64,000 nucleotides of DNA, from the NCBI RefSeq assembly GCF_900104845.1, contig NZ_FNSR01000001.1, positions 2,480,001 to 2,544,000 on the forward strand, read 5' to 3'. Origin of the DNA: Paraburkholderia caballeronis. Its GTDB lineage: Bacteria; Pseudomonadota; Gammaproteobacteria; Burkholderiales; Burkholderiaceae. Made by a program: the position numbers and the translations under genes. The notes under the pieces are model-generated. The model ran no database searches. It worked only from the letters and a program-made list of their open reading frames with translations, and had not been told where the DNA came from. How positions within the stretch are numbered: position 1 is the stretch's first letter; every line of letters begins with the position of its first letter. Shown here piece after piece: positions 46,872-59,927 of this stretch.

Positions 46872-48074
46872 ATGGACACTCTCAAGACCGGCACCGACAC
46901 GTTTTTTCTGCTGCTCGGCGCGGCGATGGTGCTCGCGATGCACGCGGGTTTCGCGTTCCTCGAACTCGGGACCGTGCGCAAGAAGAATCAGGTCAACGCG
47001 CTCGTGAAGATCCTCGTGGACTTCTCCGTGTCGACGATCGCGTATTTCTTCATCGGCTACACGATCGCGTACGGCGTGCAGTTCTTCTCGACCGCCGACG
47101 TGCTGGCCGAGCACAACGGCTACGCGCTGGTCCGCTTCTTCTTCCTGCTGACGTTCGCGGCGGCGATCCCGGCGATCGTGTCGGGCGGCATCGCCGAGCG
47201 CTCGAAGTTCAACCCGCAACTGTTCGCGACGTTCGTGATCGTCGGCTTCATCTATCCGTTCTTCGAGGGCATCGTGTGGAACGGCCGGTTCGGCGTGCAG
47301 GCGACGCTCACGCAATGGTTCGGCGTGCCGTTCCACGACTTCGCGGGTTCGGTCGTCGTGCACGCGTTCGGCGGCTGGATCGCGCTGCCGGCGGTGCTGC
47401 TGCTCGGCGCGCGCCACGGCCGCTACACGCGCGACGGCCGGGTCGCCGCGCACCCGCCGTCGAACATCCCGTTCCTCGCGCTCGGCGCATGGGTGCTCGC
47501 GGTCGGCTGGTTCGGCTTCAACGTGATGAGCGCGCAGACCATCGACAAGGTCAGCGGCCTCGTCGCGGTGAACTCGCTGATGGCGATGGTCGGCGGCACG
47601 CTCGCCGCGTGGCTCGCGGGCCGCAACGACCCGGGCTTCACGTACAACGGGCCGCTCGCGGGCCTGGTGGCCGTATGCGCGGGCTCCGACGTGATGCACC
47701 CGCTCGGCGCGCTCGTGACCGGCGCGGTCGCCGGCGTGCTGTTCGTCTACATGTTCACCTGCGTGCAGAACCGCTGGCGCATCGACGACGTGCTCGGCGT
47801 ATGGCCGCTGCACGGCCTGTGCGGCGCGTGGGGCGGCCTCGCGGCCGGCATCTTCGGCATCCGCGCGCTCGGCGGGCTCGGCGGCGTGTCGTTCGGCGCG
47901 CAGGTGATCGGCACGGTCGGCGGCATCGCGATCGCGACGCTCGGCGGCACGATCGTCTACGGCGCGCTGCGCGCGACGGTCGGGCTGCGAATCGACCAGG
48001 AGCGCGAGTACAACGGCGCGGACCTGTCGATCCACAAGATCACCGCGACGCCGGAGCGCGAAACCGCGGTGTGA
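46872..48074 (+). CDS. amt: Ammonium transporter Amt
   Basis: The product is 400 residues with 11 predicted membrane helices; the first (MDTLKTGTDTFFLLLGAAMV) is a true membrane segment and there is no long cleaved signal peptide. The twin-His pore is in VVHAFGGW (His about 164) and PLHGLCGAWGG (His about 313). The family motif FFLLTFAAAIPAIVSGGIAERSKF is present. The usual glnK partner is absent here. A sigma-54 promoter and NtrC-like site precede it, linking it to nitrogen control. Confidence 0.96.
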   Translation: MDTLKTGTDTFFLLLGAAMVLAMHAGFAFLELGTVRKKNQVNALVKILVDFSVSTIAYFFIGYTIAYGVQFFSTADVLAEHNGYALVRFFFLLTFAAAIPAIVSGGIAERSKFNPQLFATFVIVGFIYPFFEGIVWNGRFGVQATLTQWFGVPFHDFAGSVVVHAFGGWIALPAVLLLGARHGRYTRDGRVAAHPPSNIPFLALGAWVLAVGWFGFNVMSAQTIDKVSGLVAVNSLMAMVGGTLAAWLAGRNDPGFTYNGPLAGLVAVCAGSDVMHPLGALVTGAVAGVLFVYMFTCVQNRWRIDDVLGVWPLHGLCGAWGGLAAGIFGIRALGGLGGVSFGAQVIGTVGGIAIATLGGTIVYGALRATVGLRIDQEREYNGADLSIHKITATPERETAV

Positions 48075-48089
48075 CGGAAGCCGGGCCGC

Positions 48090-48839
48090 TCAGAGCTGGC
48101 TCATCCCGCCGTCGACGATCACCTCCGAGCCGACGATGAACGCCGACTCGGCCGCGCTCAGGTGCAGCACCGTCGATGCGATCTCGTCCGGCGTGCCGAA
48201 ACGGCCAAGCGGCACCTGGCTGCGGATCTGCGCGGCGGTTGCGTCGAGCGTGGCGGCATCGAGGCCGAGTTTGCCGTACAACGGCGTCTCGACCGGCCCG
48301 GGGCTGATGACGTTGACGCGCACGCCGCGCGGCAGCAGTTCGGCCGACAGCGTTTTCGCGAGCGAGATCAGCGCGGCCTTGCTCGCCGCGTACACCGACG
48401 ACGCCGGCATCCCGATATGCGCGTTGATCGACCCATTGATCACGATCGACGCGCCGCGGTTCAGCAACGGCAGCAGCGCCTGAATCTGGAAGCACGCGCC
48501 CTTCACGTTCGTATTGAAGCTCAGGTCCCACAGCGCCTCGTCCACCGCTTCGAACGGCGCGAGTTTCGCGACGCCCGCGTTGATGAACACGGCGTCGAGC
48601 CGCAGGCCGGCCGCGCCGATTTCAGCGGCGAGTTCGCGGGCCGCCGCGACCGTGCCCGTGTCGTTGCGCAGCGCGAGCGCGTGCGCGCCGAACTGGGCGC
48701 GCACGGCGTCGAGCGCGCCGGGATCGCGGCCGGTGACGACGACCCGCGCGCCCTCGGCGGCGAACGCGCGAGCGGCCGCGAGCCCGATGCCGCTCGTGCC
48801 GCCGGTGACCAGAACAGTTTTGCCTTCGAAGCGATTCAT
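48090..48839 (-). CDS. SDR family oxidoreductase
   Basis: The product is 249 residues, classic short-chain dehydrogenase: cofactor motif TGGTSGIG (12-19), NAG in FINAGVA, and the catalytic Ser137, Tyr150 and Lys154 in NGSINAHIGM and SVYAASKAAL. GR at 37-38 after strand 2 hints at NADP preference. The C-terminal ASTVLHLSAAESAFIVGSEV is typical. The substrate is unknown. The LysR gene 115 bp upstream on the same strand is the likely regulator; a 16-bp near-palindrome lies between them. Confidence 0.93.
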   Translation of the reverse strand: MNRFEGKTVLVTGGTSGIGLAAARAFAAEGARVVVTGRDPGALDAVRAQFGAHALALRNDTGTVAAARELAAEIGAAGLRLDAVFINAGVAKLAPFEAVDEALWDLSFNTNVKGACFQIQALLPLLNRGASIVINGSINAHIGMPASSVYAASKAALISLAKTLSAELLPRGVRVNVISPGPVETPLYGKLGLDAATLDATAAQIRSQVPLGRFGTPDEIASTVLHLSAAESAFIVGSEVIVDGGMSQL

Positions 48840-48868
48840 GACGTTCTCCAGATGGACCCGGTGAAATG

Positions 48869-48884
48869 ACCGTGACGTCATGGT
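48869..48884. promoter_or_regulatory. Near-perfect palindrome between the LysR and SDR genes
   Basis: ACC-G-TGACGTCA-T-GGT, one pair off perfect, is 30 bp upstream of the SDR start. It could be an operator of the adjacent LysR protein or another regulator. No -35/-10 pair is clear. Confidence 0.4.
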
Positions 48885-48954
48885 GCCGCGCGACCACGCG
48901 CTTGCCGTACGAGGAACGCGATGCAAACGTTCGAATCGGTCGAACATGTTTCCG

Positions 48955-49884
48955 TCACCGGCCGCCGCGGCGCTCGACCGGCAGTCCCCGCACCAGCCGT
49001 TTCGCGAGTCGTGGCTCGCGCAGCCGGTCGATCCACCACTGCAACGCGCGCCCCGCACGATCGCCGCGCCATGCGACATACAGCACGTTCGGCTCGCGCG
49101 GATCGGCGGTCGGCCGCTCGACCAGTTCGCCGCGCGCAAGCAGCCCACGCGCCCGCTCGCGCGGCACCCAGCCGACGCCGAGCCCGTCCGCCTGCGCGAG
49201 CATTTTCGCGCGCATCGTCGGGACCGCGAGCACCGGCTGGCCGCCGAGCAGGCCATACGCGCGGCCGGCGCCGACCCGCGCCGAATCCGCGACCGCGACG
49301 CCGCGCTGCGCGATGATCTGTTCGCGGCGCAACGGCGCGTTTTCGCGCGCGAGCGGATGGCGCGGCGACATCGCGAACACCCAGTCCATCACGCCGAGTT
49401 CGAACCACTGGAGCCCCGGAATCGCCGGCGGCTCGTTGGTCGCGCCGACGATCAGGTCCGCGCGGCCGTCGCGCAGCGCCTCCCACGTGCCGCCGAGCAC
49501 CTCGTGCGTGAAACGCAGCCGCACGCCCGATTCGAGCGCGTCGAACGCGCGGATCACCGGGCTCAGCAGCTCGAACTCCAGCACCTCGTCGGTGACGATC
49601 CACAGGCGCTCTTCCCAGCCGTTCGCGACCTGCCGCACGCGCTGCGTCATCCGCGCGACGTCCTGCATCAGCCTGCCGGCCTCGTTTGCGAGCAGCTGGC
49701 CAGCCGGCGTCAGTTGCAACCGGTAGCGGCGGCGGTCGAACAGCAGCGCGTCGAAACGCGCTTCGAGCTGCCGCGCCGCATGCGAGAGAGTCGACGGCGC
49801 CTTGCCGAGCCGCGCGGCCGCGCGCGACAGGCTGCCGGTCTCGCGAATCGCGTCGAGCAGCGCCAGTTCCTCTTCGGACAGCAT
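48955..49884 (-). CDS. LysR family transcriptional regulator
   Basis: The product is 309 residues from the ATG at 49884. The helix-turn-helix is LLDAIRETGSLSRAAARLGKAPSTLSHAARQLEARF (10-45). The C-terminal effector-binding domain has ADLIVGATNEPPAIPGLQWFELG, typical of the group that controls adjacent oxidoreductases. It lies upstream of the SDR gene on the same strand. A hairpin-terminator arrangement sits 82-150 bp upstream of its start. Confidence 0.92.
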   Translation of the reverse strand: MLSEEELALLDAIRETGSLSRAAARLGKAPSTLSHAARQLEARFDALLFDRRRYRLQLTPAGQLLANEAGRLMQDVARMTQRVRQVANGWEERLWIVTDEVLEFELLSPVIRAFDALESGVRLRFTHEVLGGTWEALRDGRADLIVGATNEPPAIPGLQWFELGVMDWVFAMSPRHPLARENAPLRREQIIAQRGVAVADSARVGAGRAYGLLGGQPVLAVPTMRAKMLAQADGLGVGWVPRERARGLLARGELVERPTADPREPNVLYVAWRGDRAGRALQWWIDRLREPRLAKRLVRGLPVERRGGR

Positions 49885-49965
49885 GTTCGTCCCCTTCGAA
49901 CGATGAATGTCCCGATGGTACGGCGCAACGCGCAGCCAGGAGGGAACGATGGCGGAAAGGAAGGC

Positions 49966-50034
49966 AAAAAAAAGCGTCACGCGGAAAGCGTGACGCCTTA
50001 AAAGTTCTAGCGATTCCGAGGGCCGTGCTAGAAC
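49966..50034 (-). ncRNA. Candidate small RNA 3' end or leader attenuator upstream of LysR
   Basis: On the minus strand a hairpin with perfect 8-bp arms (GTTCTAGC and GCTAGAAC, 50004-50034, 15-nt loop) is followed by a 9-bp perfect terminator stem (GCGTCACGC and GCGTGACGC, 5-nt loop, 49974-49996) and eight T residues (49966-49973). No minus-strand gene lies upstream for kilobases, so this must end an unannotated transcript or be a terminator within the LysR 5' leader. The promoter was not identified. Confidence 0.5.
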
Positions 50035-50648
50035 CTGAGAGTCGGCATCCGGCCGGACGGCGGGCCGCCGCAGTATGCGAATCGCATAACGGCAGCCGTA
50101 TAAAAACCCCGCTTCAAACGACTGTTGCAGGGCTCCGGCTCGAAAGTGCGGCCATTCTTCATGGCATCCCTGACCAAGTCAAGAAAATTTTCGCCAGCGG
50201 ACGATCAGGCTCACGGCCGGGTGTAGACCGCTCCTGCCGCCCCGTCCGCCCGAAGCTGAGTGTGCCGGCAACGTTCCGCTACAATCGTCTGCGTTTTTGG
50301 CGGGCAGCGCCGCCGTACGCCGTCTGTAACCGTCGTAACAGGCTGAAAGAAAGCTGGGTGGACTGTAACGAAGGCTGCAACGTAGCATCGTGGTTTCCTG
50401 CGGCGCAGCACGGCCGGCGGCGGCGCGGGCCGGCCGTTTGCCAGGCCGGACCGCTACGCCGTCGTTGCACCGTGTTCGCGGGCGCGGTTCGCCGGCGACA
50501 TCACTTTTGCCCCTACGTCGCGTAGCATCGACGGACTGCGGCGGCGGCGCACCCGGCGCAGCCGGCCGGATGCCTTCGCCGGGCGTCCCGAACCGCGCGC
50601 CGCACCCCGAATCCGACAAGCTCGACCACCCCGATATCGACCTGACCG
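50035..50648. other. Intergenic region upstream of mdtA, 614 bp
   Basis: The stretch 50035-50648 between the minus-strand hairpin region and mdtA contains a perfect palindrome TATGCGA-A-TCGCATA (50074-50088), possibly an operator. A TACAAT hexamer (50279-50284) has no good -35. GC-rich segments and short reading frames lack ribosome-binding sites. It is likely to hold the mdtA promoter, but I cannot point to it. Confidence 0.45.
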
Positions 50649-52028
50649 ATGGATCAACAAGAAAAGCACCCGGACTCCTCCCAACCGCCCACGCCGCCCG
50701 GCGGTCCGGCGCCGCGCCGCCGCCGCGGCAGGCTGATCGCGCTGGCGATCCTGATCGCGGTCGTCGCGATCGTGCTGCTGCGCTGGCATCCGTGGAACAG
50801 GACGCCGGCCGGCGCGCCGGGCGCGCAGTCGGCCAGCGGCGCGAGCGGCGCCGGCGGCGGCCGGATGCGGCGCGGCGGAGCGGCGGCGATGGCGAACCTC
50901 GCGCAGCCGGTCAGCGTCGCGACCGTATCGACCGGCGACATGCCGATCGTGATTACCGCGCTCGGCACCGTCACGCCGCTCGCGGCGGTGACGGTCCGCA
51001 CGCAGTTGTCGGGCACGCTGCAGGACGTGTACTTCAAGGAAGGCCAGATGGTGAAGAAGGGCGACGTGCTCGCGCAGATCGACCCGCGCCCGTACGAGAT
51101 CTCGCTGCGCAACGCGCAAGGTCAGCTCGCGCGCGACGAGGCGCTGCTCGCGACCGCCCGCCTCGACCTGAAACGCTACCAGACGCTGCTCGCGCAGGAC
51201 TCGATCGCGAGCCAGCAGGTGGACACCCAGGCGTCGCTCGTGCAGCAGTACGAAGGCGCGGTGAAGTCCGATCAGGCGAACGTCGACACCTTCAAGCTCG
51301 ATCTGATCTACGCGCGGATCACCGCGCCGGTGTCGGGCCGCGTCGGCCTGCGCCAGGTCGATCCGGGCAACTACGTGACGCCCGGCGACACCAATGGCCT
51401 CGTCGTGCTCACGCAGCTTGAGCCGATCAGCGTGATCTTCACGACGTCCGAGGACAACCTGCCGTCGATCATGAAGCAGATGCGCGCCGGCACGAAAATG
51501 TCGGTCGCCGCGTACGACCGCAGCAACACGACGCTGCTCGAAAACGGTTACCTGCAGACGCTCGACAACCAGATCGACACGACGACCGGCACCGTGCGGC
51601 TGCGCGCGAGCTTCGACAACCCGGACCAGGGCCTGTTTCCGAACCAGTTCGTGAACGCGCGCCTGCTCGTCGACACGATCCACGGCGCGGTGATCGTGCC
51701 GACGTCCGCGGTGCTGAACGGCTCGCAGGGGCAGTTCGTCTACGTGGTGAAACCGGACAACACCGTGACCGTGCGGCTCATCAAGGTCGGCCCGGTCGAC
51801 GGCGAGCGCACCAGCATCGCGTCCGGCCTCGCGGCGGGCGAGCGCGTCGTCACCGACGGCTCGGACCGGCTGCGCGAAGGCGCGAAGATCACGATTCCGG
51901 CCGAACGGCCGCGGCACGCATCCGGCGCGGCCGGCGCATCGAACGCTTCGGACGCGTCAGGCGCCGCCGCGGCGTCCGGCGCGCATCGCGGGCATCGCCG
52001 TCACGCCTCGCAGGCCGCGGCCCAGTAA
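50649..52028 (+). CDS. mdtA: MdtA-type periplasmic adaptor of an RND efflux pump
   Basis: The product is 459 residues. A basic N-terminus and one membrane helix (about 27-44) are followed by a Gly/Ser/Ala-rich linker. The HlyD-like adaptor fold shows PVSVATVSTGDMPIVITALG, VRTQLSGTLQDVYFKEGQMVKKGDVLAQIDPRPYE, a short helical hairpin, YARITAPVSGRVGLRQVDPGNYV and VPTSAVLNGSQGQFVYVV. The C-terminus is an unusual Ala/Ser/His-rich tail. It is the first gene of the operon; mdtB starts 6 bp later. Confidence 0.93.
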   Translation: MDQQEKHPDSSQPPTPPGGPAPRRRRGRLIALAILIAVVAIVLLRWHPWNRTPAGAPGAQSASGASGAGGGRMRRGGAAAMANLAQPVSVATVSTGDMPIVITALGTVTPLAAVTVRTQLSGTLQDVYFKEGQMVKKGDVLAQIDPRPYEISLRNAQGQLARDEALLATARLDLKRYQTLLAQDSIASQQVDTQASLVQQYEGAVKSDQANVDTFKLDLIYARITAPVSGRVGLRQVDPGNYVTPGDTNGLVVLTQLEPISVIFTTSEDNLPSIMKQMRAGTKMSVAAYDRSNTTLLENGYLQTLDNQIDTTTGTVRLRASFDNPDQGLFPNQFVNARLLVDTIHGAVIVPTSAVLNGSQGQFVYVVKPDNTVTVRLIKVGPVDGERTSIASGLAAGERVVTDGSDRLREGAKITIPAERPRHASGAAGASNASDASGAAAASGAHRGHRRHASQAAAQ

Positions 52029-52034
52029 GCCAGC

Positions 52035-55000
52035 ATGAATCCATCCCGCGCCTTTATCCTGCGCCCGGTCGGCACCGCCCTGCTGATGGCGGCGATCATG
52101 CTGGTCGGCCTCGTCGCGCTGCGTTTCCTGCCACTGTCCGCGCTGCCCGAGGTCGATTACCCGACCATCCAGGTGCAGACCTTCTACCCGGGCGCGAGCC
52201 CGGACGTGATGACGTCGTCGGTCACCGCGCCGCTGGAGCGGCAGTTCGGCCAGATGCCGTCGCTGAACCAGATGTCGTCGCAAAGCTCGGCCGGCTCGTC
52301 GGTCATCACGCTGCAGTTCAGCCTCGACCTGCCGCTCGACGTCGCCGAGCAGGAAGTGCAGGCCGCGATCAACGCGGCCGGCAACCTGCTGCCGTCCGAC
52401 CTGCCCGCGCCGCCGATCTACGCGAAGGTGAATCCGGCCGACGCGCCGATCCTCACGCTCGCGATCACGTCGAAAACGCTGCCGCTCACGCAGTTGCAGG
52501 ACCTGTCGGACACGCGCCTCGCGCAAAAGATCTCGCAGGTGGCCGGCGTCGGCCTCGTGAGCCTCGCGGGCGGCAACCGGCCCGCGATCCGCATCCAGGC
52601 CGACCCGCGCAAGCTCGCCGCATACGGGCTGAATCTCGACGACCTGCGCACGAACGTCGCGAACCTGAACGTGAACACGCCGAAGGGCAACTTCGACGGC
52701 CCGACGCGCGCGTACACGATCAACTCGAACGACCAGCTGACCGACGCGGACGAATACCAGAAGGCGGTGATCGCGTATCGCAACGGCCGCCCGGTGATGC
52801 TGACCGACGTCGCGAGCATCGTGCCGGGGCCGGAAAACACGAAGCTCGGCGCATGGGTGGACGGCACGCCGGCGATCATCGTGAACGTGCAGCGCCAGCC
52901 GGGCGCGAACGTGATCCAGGTGGTGGACAGCATCAAGCAGTTGCTGCCGCAGTTGCAGGAGTCGCTGCCGGCCGCGCTCGACGTGCAGATCGTCACCGAC
53001 CGCACGACGACGATCCGCGCGTCGGTGCGCGACGTGCAGTTCGAGCTGCTGATGTCGGTCGTGCTGGTCGTGCTGGTGATGTACCTGTTCCTCGCGAACG
53101 TCTACGCGACGATCATCCCGAGCCTGTCGGTGCCGCTGTCGCTGATCGGCACGCTCGCGGTGATGTACCTGATGGGCTTCTCGCTCGACAACCTGTCGCT
53201 GATGGCGCTGACGATCGCGACCGGCTTCGTCGTCGACGACGCGATCGTGATGATCGAGAACATCGCGCGCTACGTCGAGGAAGGCGACCCGCCGCTCGAA
53301 GCTGCGCTGAAGGGATCGAAGCAGATCGGCTTCACGATCATCTCGCTGACGGTGTCGCTGATCGCGGTGCTGATCCCGCTGCTGTTCATGGGCGACGTGG
53401 TCGGCCGCCTGTTCCACGAATTCGCGATCACGCTCGCGGTGACGATCGTGATTTCCGCGATCGTGTCGCTGACGCTCGTGCCGATGATGTGCGCGAAGAT
53501 GCTGCGCCACACGCCGCCGAAGGGGAGCCACCGCTTCGAGGCGCGCGTGCACCAGTTCATCGACTACGTGATCGCGCGTTACGCGGTCGCGCTCGAATGG
53601 GTGCTGAATCACCAGCGCTCGACGCTCGTCGTCGCGGTGCTGACGCTCGCGCTGACCGCGCTCCTCTACATCGTCGTGCCGAAGGGCTTCTTCCCGGTGC
53701 AGGACACCGGCGTGATCCAGGCGATCACGCAGGCGCCGCAGTCGGTGTCCTACGCGTCGATGGCCGAGCGCCAGCAGGAACTCGCGGCCGAGGTGCTGAA
53801 AAATCCGGACGTCGACAGCCTCACGTCGTTCATCGGCGTGGACGGCACCAACATCACGCTGAACAGCGGCCGCATGCTGATCAACCTGAAGCCGCGCGAC
53901 GACCGCAGCCACACCGCGAGCGAGGTGATCCGCGAGATCCAGAAGAGCGTCGCGCACATTCCAGGCGCGGCGCTCTTCATGCAGCCGGTGCAGGACCTGA
54001 CGATCGACTCGACGGTCAGCCCGACGCAGTACCAGTTCATGCTGACGACGCCGAACATCGACGACTTCACGACGTGGGTGCCGAAGCTCGTGCGGCGGCT
54101 GCGCGACGCGCCGGAACTCGCGGACGTCGCGACCGACCTGCAGAACAATGGCCAGTCGGTGTTCATCGAGATCGACCGCGCGAGCGCCGCGCGCTACGGC
54201 ATCACGCCGGCGACCGTCGACAACGCGCTGTACGACGCGTTCGGCCAGCGGATCATCTCGACGATCTTCACGCAGTCGAACCAGTACCGCGTGATCCTCG
54301 AAGCGGAGCCGCGCATCCAGCACTACACCGACTCGCTGAACTCGATCTACCTGCCGTCGTCCACGTCGACGTTCGGCCAGGTGCCGCTGTCCGCGATCGC
54401 GAAGTTCCATGAGCGCCCTTCCCCGCTCCTCGTCACGCATCTGAGCCAGTTCCCGGCGACGACCGTGTCGTTCAACCTCGCGCCGGGCTCGTCGCTCGGC
54501 GCGGCAGTGCGCGCAATCGAGCAGGCCGAAAAGGACGTCGGGCTGCCCGGCTCGTTCCAGACGCGCTTCCAGGGCGCGGCGCTCGCGTTCCAGGCGTCGC
54601 TCGCGAACGAACTGTTCCTGATCCTCGCGGCGATCGTCACGATGTACATCGTGCTCGGGGTGCTGTACGAGAGCTTCGTGCATCCGATCACGATCCTGTC
54701 CACGCTGCCGTCGGCCGGCATCGGCGCGCTGCTCGCGCTGATCGTGACCGGCCACGACCTCGACATCATCGGGATCATCGGCATCGTGCTGCTGATCGGC
54801 ATCGTGAAGAAAAACGCGATCATGATGATCGACTTCGCGCTCGACGCGGAGCGCCACCAGGGCAAGCCGCCGCGCGAGGCGATCTATCAGGCGTGCCTGC
54901 TGCGCTTCCGGCCGATCATGATGACGACGATGGCCGCGCTGCTCGGCGCGCTGCCGCTGATGCTCGGCACCGGCGCGGGCTCCGAGCTGCGCCGGCCGCT

Positions 55001-55169
55001 CGGCATCGCGATCGCGGGCGGCCTGATCGTGAGCCAGGCGCTGACGCTGTTCACGACGCCGGTGATCTACCTCGCGTTCGATTCGATCGCGCAGCGGCTG
55101 CGCCGCCGCTTCGGCCGCGGCGACCATGCCGCGCCGCCCGCGCCGCCCGCGACAACGCCGGAGAACTGA
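52035..55169 (+). CDS. mdtB: MdtB-type RND multidrug transporter
   Basis: The product is a 1044-residue inner-membrane proton-driven pump subunit with 12 membrane helices and two large periplasmic loops, the AcrB/MdtB arrangement. Visible are the N-terminal [46 protein letters not shown] with the membrane Asp pair of the proton relay, and the late [15 protein letters not shown]. coli MdtB and MdtC form a B2C heterotrimer, and the adjacent mdtC gene implies the same here. Bile-salt or novobiocin-type export is inferred from that homologue. Confidence 0.95.
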   Translation: MNPSRAFILRPVGTALLMAAIMLVGLVALRFLPLSALPEVDYPTIQVQTFYPGASPDVMTSSVTAPLERQFGQMPSLNQMSSQSSAGSSVITLQFSLDLPLDVAEQEVQAAINAAGNLLPSDLPAPPIYAKVNPADAPILTLAITSKTLPLTQLQDLSDTRLAQKISQVAGVGLVSLAGGNRPAIRIQADPRKLAAYGLNLDDLRTNVANLNVNTPKGNFDGPTRAYTINSNDQLTDADEYQKAVIAYRNGRPVMLTDVASIVPGPENTKLGAWVDGTPAIIVNVQRQPGANVIQVVDSIKQLLPQLQESLPAALDVQIVTDRTTTIRASVRDVQFELLMSVVLVVLVMYLFLANVYATIIPSLSVPLSLIGTLAVMYLMGFSLDNLSLMALTIATGFVVDDAIVMIENIARYVEEGDPPLEAALKGSKQIGFTIISLTVSLIAVLIPLLFMGDVVGRLFHEFAITLAVTIVISAIVSLTLVPMMCAKMLRHTPPKGSHRFEARVHQFIDYVIARYAVALEWVLNHQRSTLVVAVLTLALTALLYIVVPKGFFPVQDTGVIQAITQAPQSVSYASMAERQQELAAEVLKNPDVDSLTSFIGVDGTNITLNSGRMLINLKPRDDRSHTASEVIREIQKSVAHIPGAALFMQPVQDLTIDSTVSPTQYQFMLTTPNIDDFTTWVPKLVRRLRDAPELADVATDLQNNGQSVFIEIDRASAARYGITPATVDNALYDAFGQRIISTIFTQSNQYRVILEAEPRIQHYTDSLNSIYLPSSTSTFGQVPLSAIAKFHERPSPLLVTHLSQFPATTVSFNLAPGSSLGAAVRAIEQAEKDVGLPGSFQTRFQGAALAFQASLANELFLILAAIVTMYIVLGVLYESFVHPITILSTLPSAGIGALLALIVTGHDLDIIGIIGIVLLIGIVKKNAIMMIDFALDAERHQGKPPREAIYQACLLRFRPIMMTTMAALLGALPLMLGTGAGSELRRPLGIAIAGGLIVSQALTLFTTPVIYLAFDSIAQRLRRRFGRGDHAAPPAPPATTPEN

Positions 55170-55173
55170 TGCG

Positions 55174-58479
<3,306 letters not shown>

Positions 58480-58494
58480 GCGGCGCATGAAACG

Positions 58495-58527
58495 AAAAAA
58501 AAGGCAGCCTTCGCGGGCTGCCTTTTT
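58495..58527. terminator. Bidirectional intrinsic terminator after mdtC
   Basis: A perfect 7-bp stem (GGCAGCC, 6-nt loop, GGCTGCC) is flanked by eight A residues before and five T residues after. It can end both mdtABC and the convergent minus-strand gene at 58564. Confidence 0.92.
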
Positions 58528-58563
58528 CGTCATGGCCTCGTTGCAGGCTCGTTGCGGGTTTCG

Positions 58564-59028
58564 TTACAGCCGCTGCGCGATCGCGAGCGTCAGGATGCGC
58601 GCCCAGCGTTTCGCCTCGCGCTCGCCGCGCACCGGCAGCAGCCACAGCGGATGCGCGCCGTCGGACACGTGCAGCGCGACGCGCCAGCCGTCCGGCTCGC
58701 GATGCGGCTGCGCGCGTTGCAGGTCCGCGAAGATGTACGAGCCGCTCGCCGCGCCGACGCGCACGTCGCACAGCCGCTTGCCGGCCGCGAGCCGCACTTC
58801 GCCCCAGTCGCCGGACAGGCCGTGGGTCCAGTCGCCGTCGCGCAGGTTCGCGGCGATGTCGCGCCGCCGTTGCAGCAGGTAGCCGATCGCGACCGCGATG
58901 AGCGCGATCACGAGCGCCGCGACGCCGATTGCGACGTCGCTGCCGTAGCGGAGCGTGATCGCGTCGAACGCGCGGACCGCGCCGTACACGAGCGCGATCA
59001 ACGCGAACAGCAGGACGAAGATGGGCAT
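58564..59028 (-). CDS. Membrane protein of unknown function
   Basis: The product is 154 residues. Two N-terminal helices (MPIFVLLFALIALVYGAV and AIGVAALVIALIAVAIGYLL) are followed by a cytoplasmic or periplasmic domain of about 95 residues with GDWTHGLSGDWGEVRLAAGK and RVALHVSDGAHPLWLLPV. No family is recognised. It is independent, transcribed toward mdtC and separated from it by the terminator. Confidence 0.65.
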   Translation of the reverse strand: MPIFVLLFALIALVYGAVRAFDAITLRYGSDVAIGVAALVIALIAVAIGYLLQRRRDIAANLRDGDWTHGLSGDWGEVRLAAGKRLCDVRVGAASGSYIFADLQRAQPHREPDGWRVALHVSDGAHPLWLLPVRGEREAKRWARILTLAIAQRL

Positions 59029-59197
59029 GCGGGAAAAGTCGAAACGGAGGTCGCGGGTATGCGGTCAATCGCGGTCAAGCGGCGGGCAGGCGGCGGTCAG
59101 TCCGGCGCATCCGGCGCGCCGCCGCAAGCCCAGCCGTTCATCGGCACGCAAGCAATGCGAAGGCGCGACGTCAAACCGTCCGCGCGATCGCCACGCG

Positions 59198-59752
59198 TTA
59201 CTGCTGCTTATGCTGCGCGGCCCATTCCTTCAGCGCGTTCAGCGTGTTCTCGACGTGCTTGTCAGGCGACAGGCTCGTGTACTCATAGAGGATCGTGCCG
59301 TCCGGCGCGATCACGTACGACACGCGGTTCGCCATCGCCTCGTGCATCGGCATCGACGCGTCGTATGCCTTGATGATCCGGCTGTCCTCGTCGGCCGCGA
59401 CCGGGAACTTGCTGCGGCACTCGCTGACCGAGAACTTCGTCAGCGTCGCGATGTTGTCGTGCGACACGCCGATCACGGTCGCGCCGTATTTGCGGTATTC
59501 GTCGACCGCCTCCGCGAATTCGTGCGCCTCGATCGTGCAGCCCTTCGTGAACGCGGCCGGATAGAAGTAGACGACGACCGGCCCCTTCTTCAGTTCGTTC
59601 GCGAGCGCATACGTGTAGGTCTTGCCGCCGAGCGACGCCTTGGTCGTGAAGTCCGGCGCGTGGTCGCCGGGCTTCAGCGTGGCCTGCGCGGTCAGCGCGA
59701 AGAGCGAAAGGCCGGCGCAGGCAAGCGCCGCCGCGAACAAGCTGCGTTTCAT
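59198..59752 (-). CDS. Exported peroxiredoxin (AhpC/TSA, Bcp/PrxQ-like)
   Basis: The product is 184 residues from the ATG at 59752, chosen because it begins with a signal peptide (MKRSLFAAALACAGLSLFAL, cleavage after AQA). The mature thioredoxin fold has the peroxidatic motif P65-xxx-T69-xx-C72 in YPAAFTKGCTIEAHEFAE. The second Cys (Cys112, in SECRSKF) could be the resolving residue; the Cys five residues after the first, typical of Bcp, is missing. It reduces peroxides in the periplasm by inference. RBS-like GGAGG lies upstream (TATCCTCC on the plus strand). Confidence 0.9.
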   Translation of the reverse strand: MKRSLFAAALACAGLSLFALTAQATLKPGDHAPDFTTKASLGGKTYTYALANELKKGPVVVYFYPAAFTKGCTIEAHEFAEAVDEYRKYGATVIGVSHDNIATLTKFSVSECRSKFPVAADEDSRIIKAYDASMPMHEAMANRVSYVIAPDGTILYEYTSLSPDKHVENTLNALKEWAAQHKQQ

Positions 59753-59927
59753 GTCGGTATCCTCCATGTCGGTATCGTCGCCGCGCACGCGCGATCGCAT
59801 CACGACCACGCGGCTGCCGCGGCAACGTCGGCCGCCCGGCTCCCGCGTATTGGAGCACATAATCCGGACGCTCGCAGCACCGCTACGCGAGCCGCCGGCC
59901 GTGTCTCGGCGCCGCGCCAGCCGCGAA

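Noticed and set aside
50279..50284. TACAAT -10 element as promoter of mdtA
   Set aside because: The hexamers 16-18 bp upstream do not resemble a -35 box, and the start would lie more than 350 bp from the gene, so it is not reported as a promoter.
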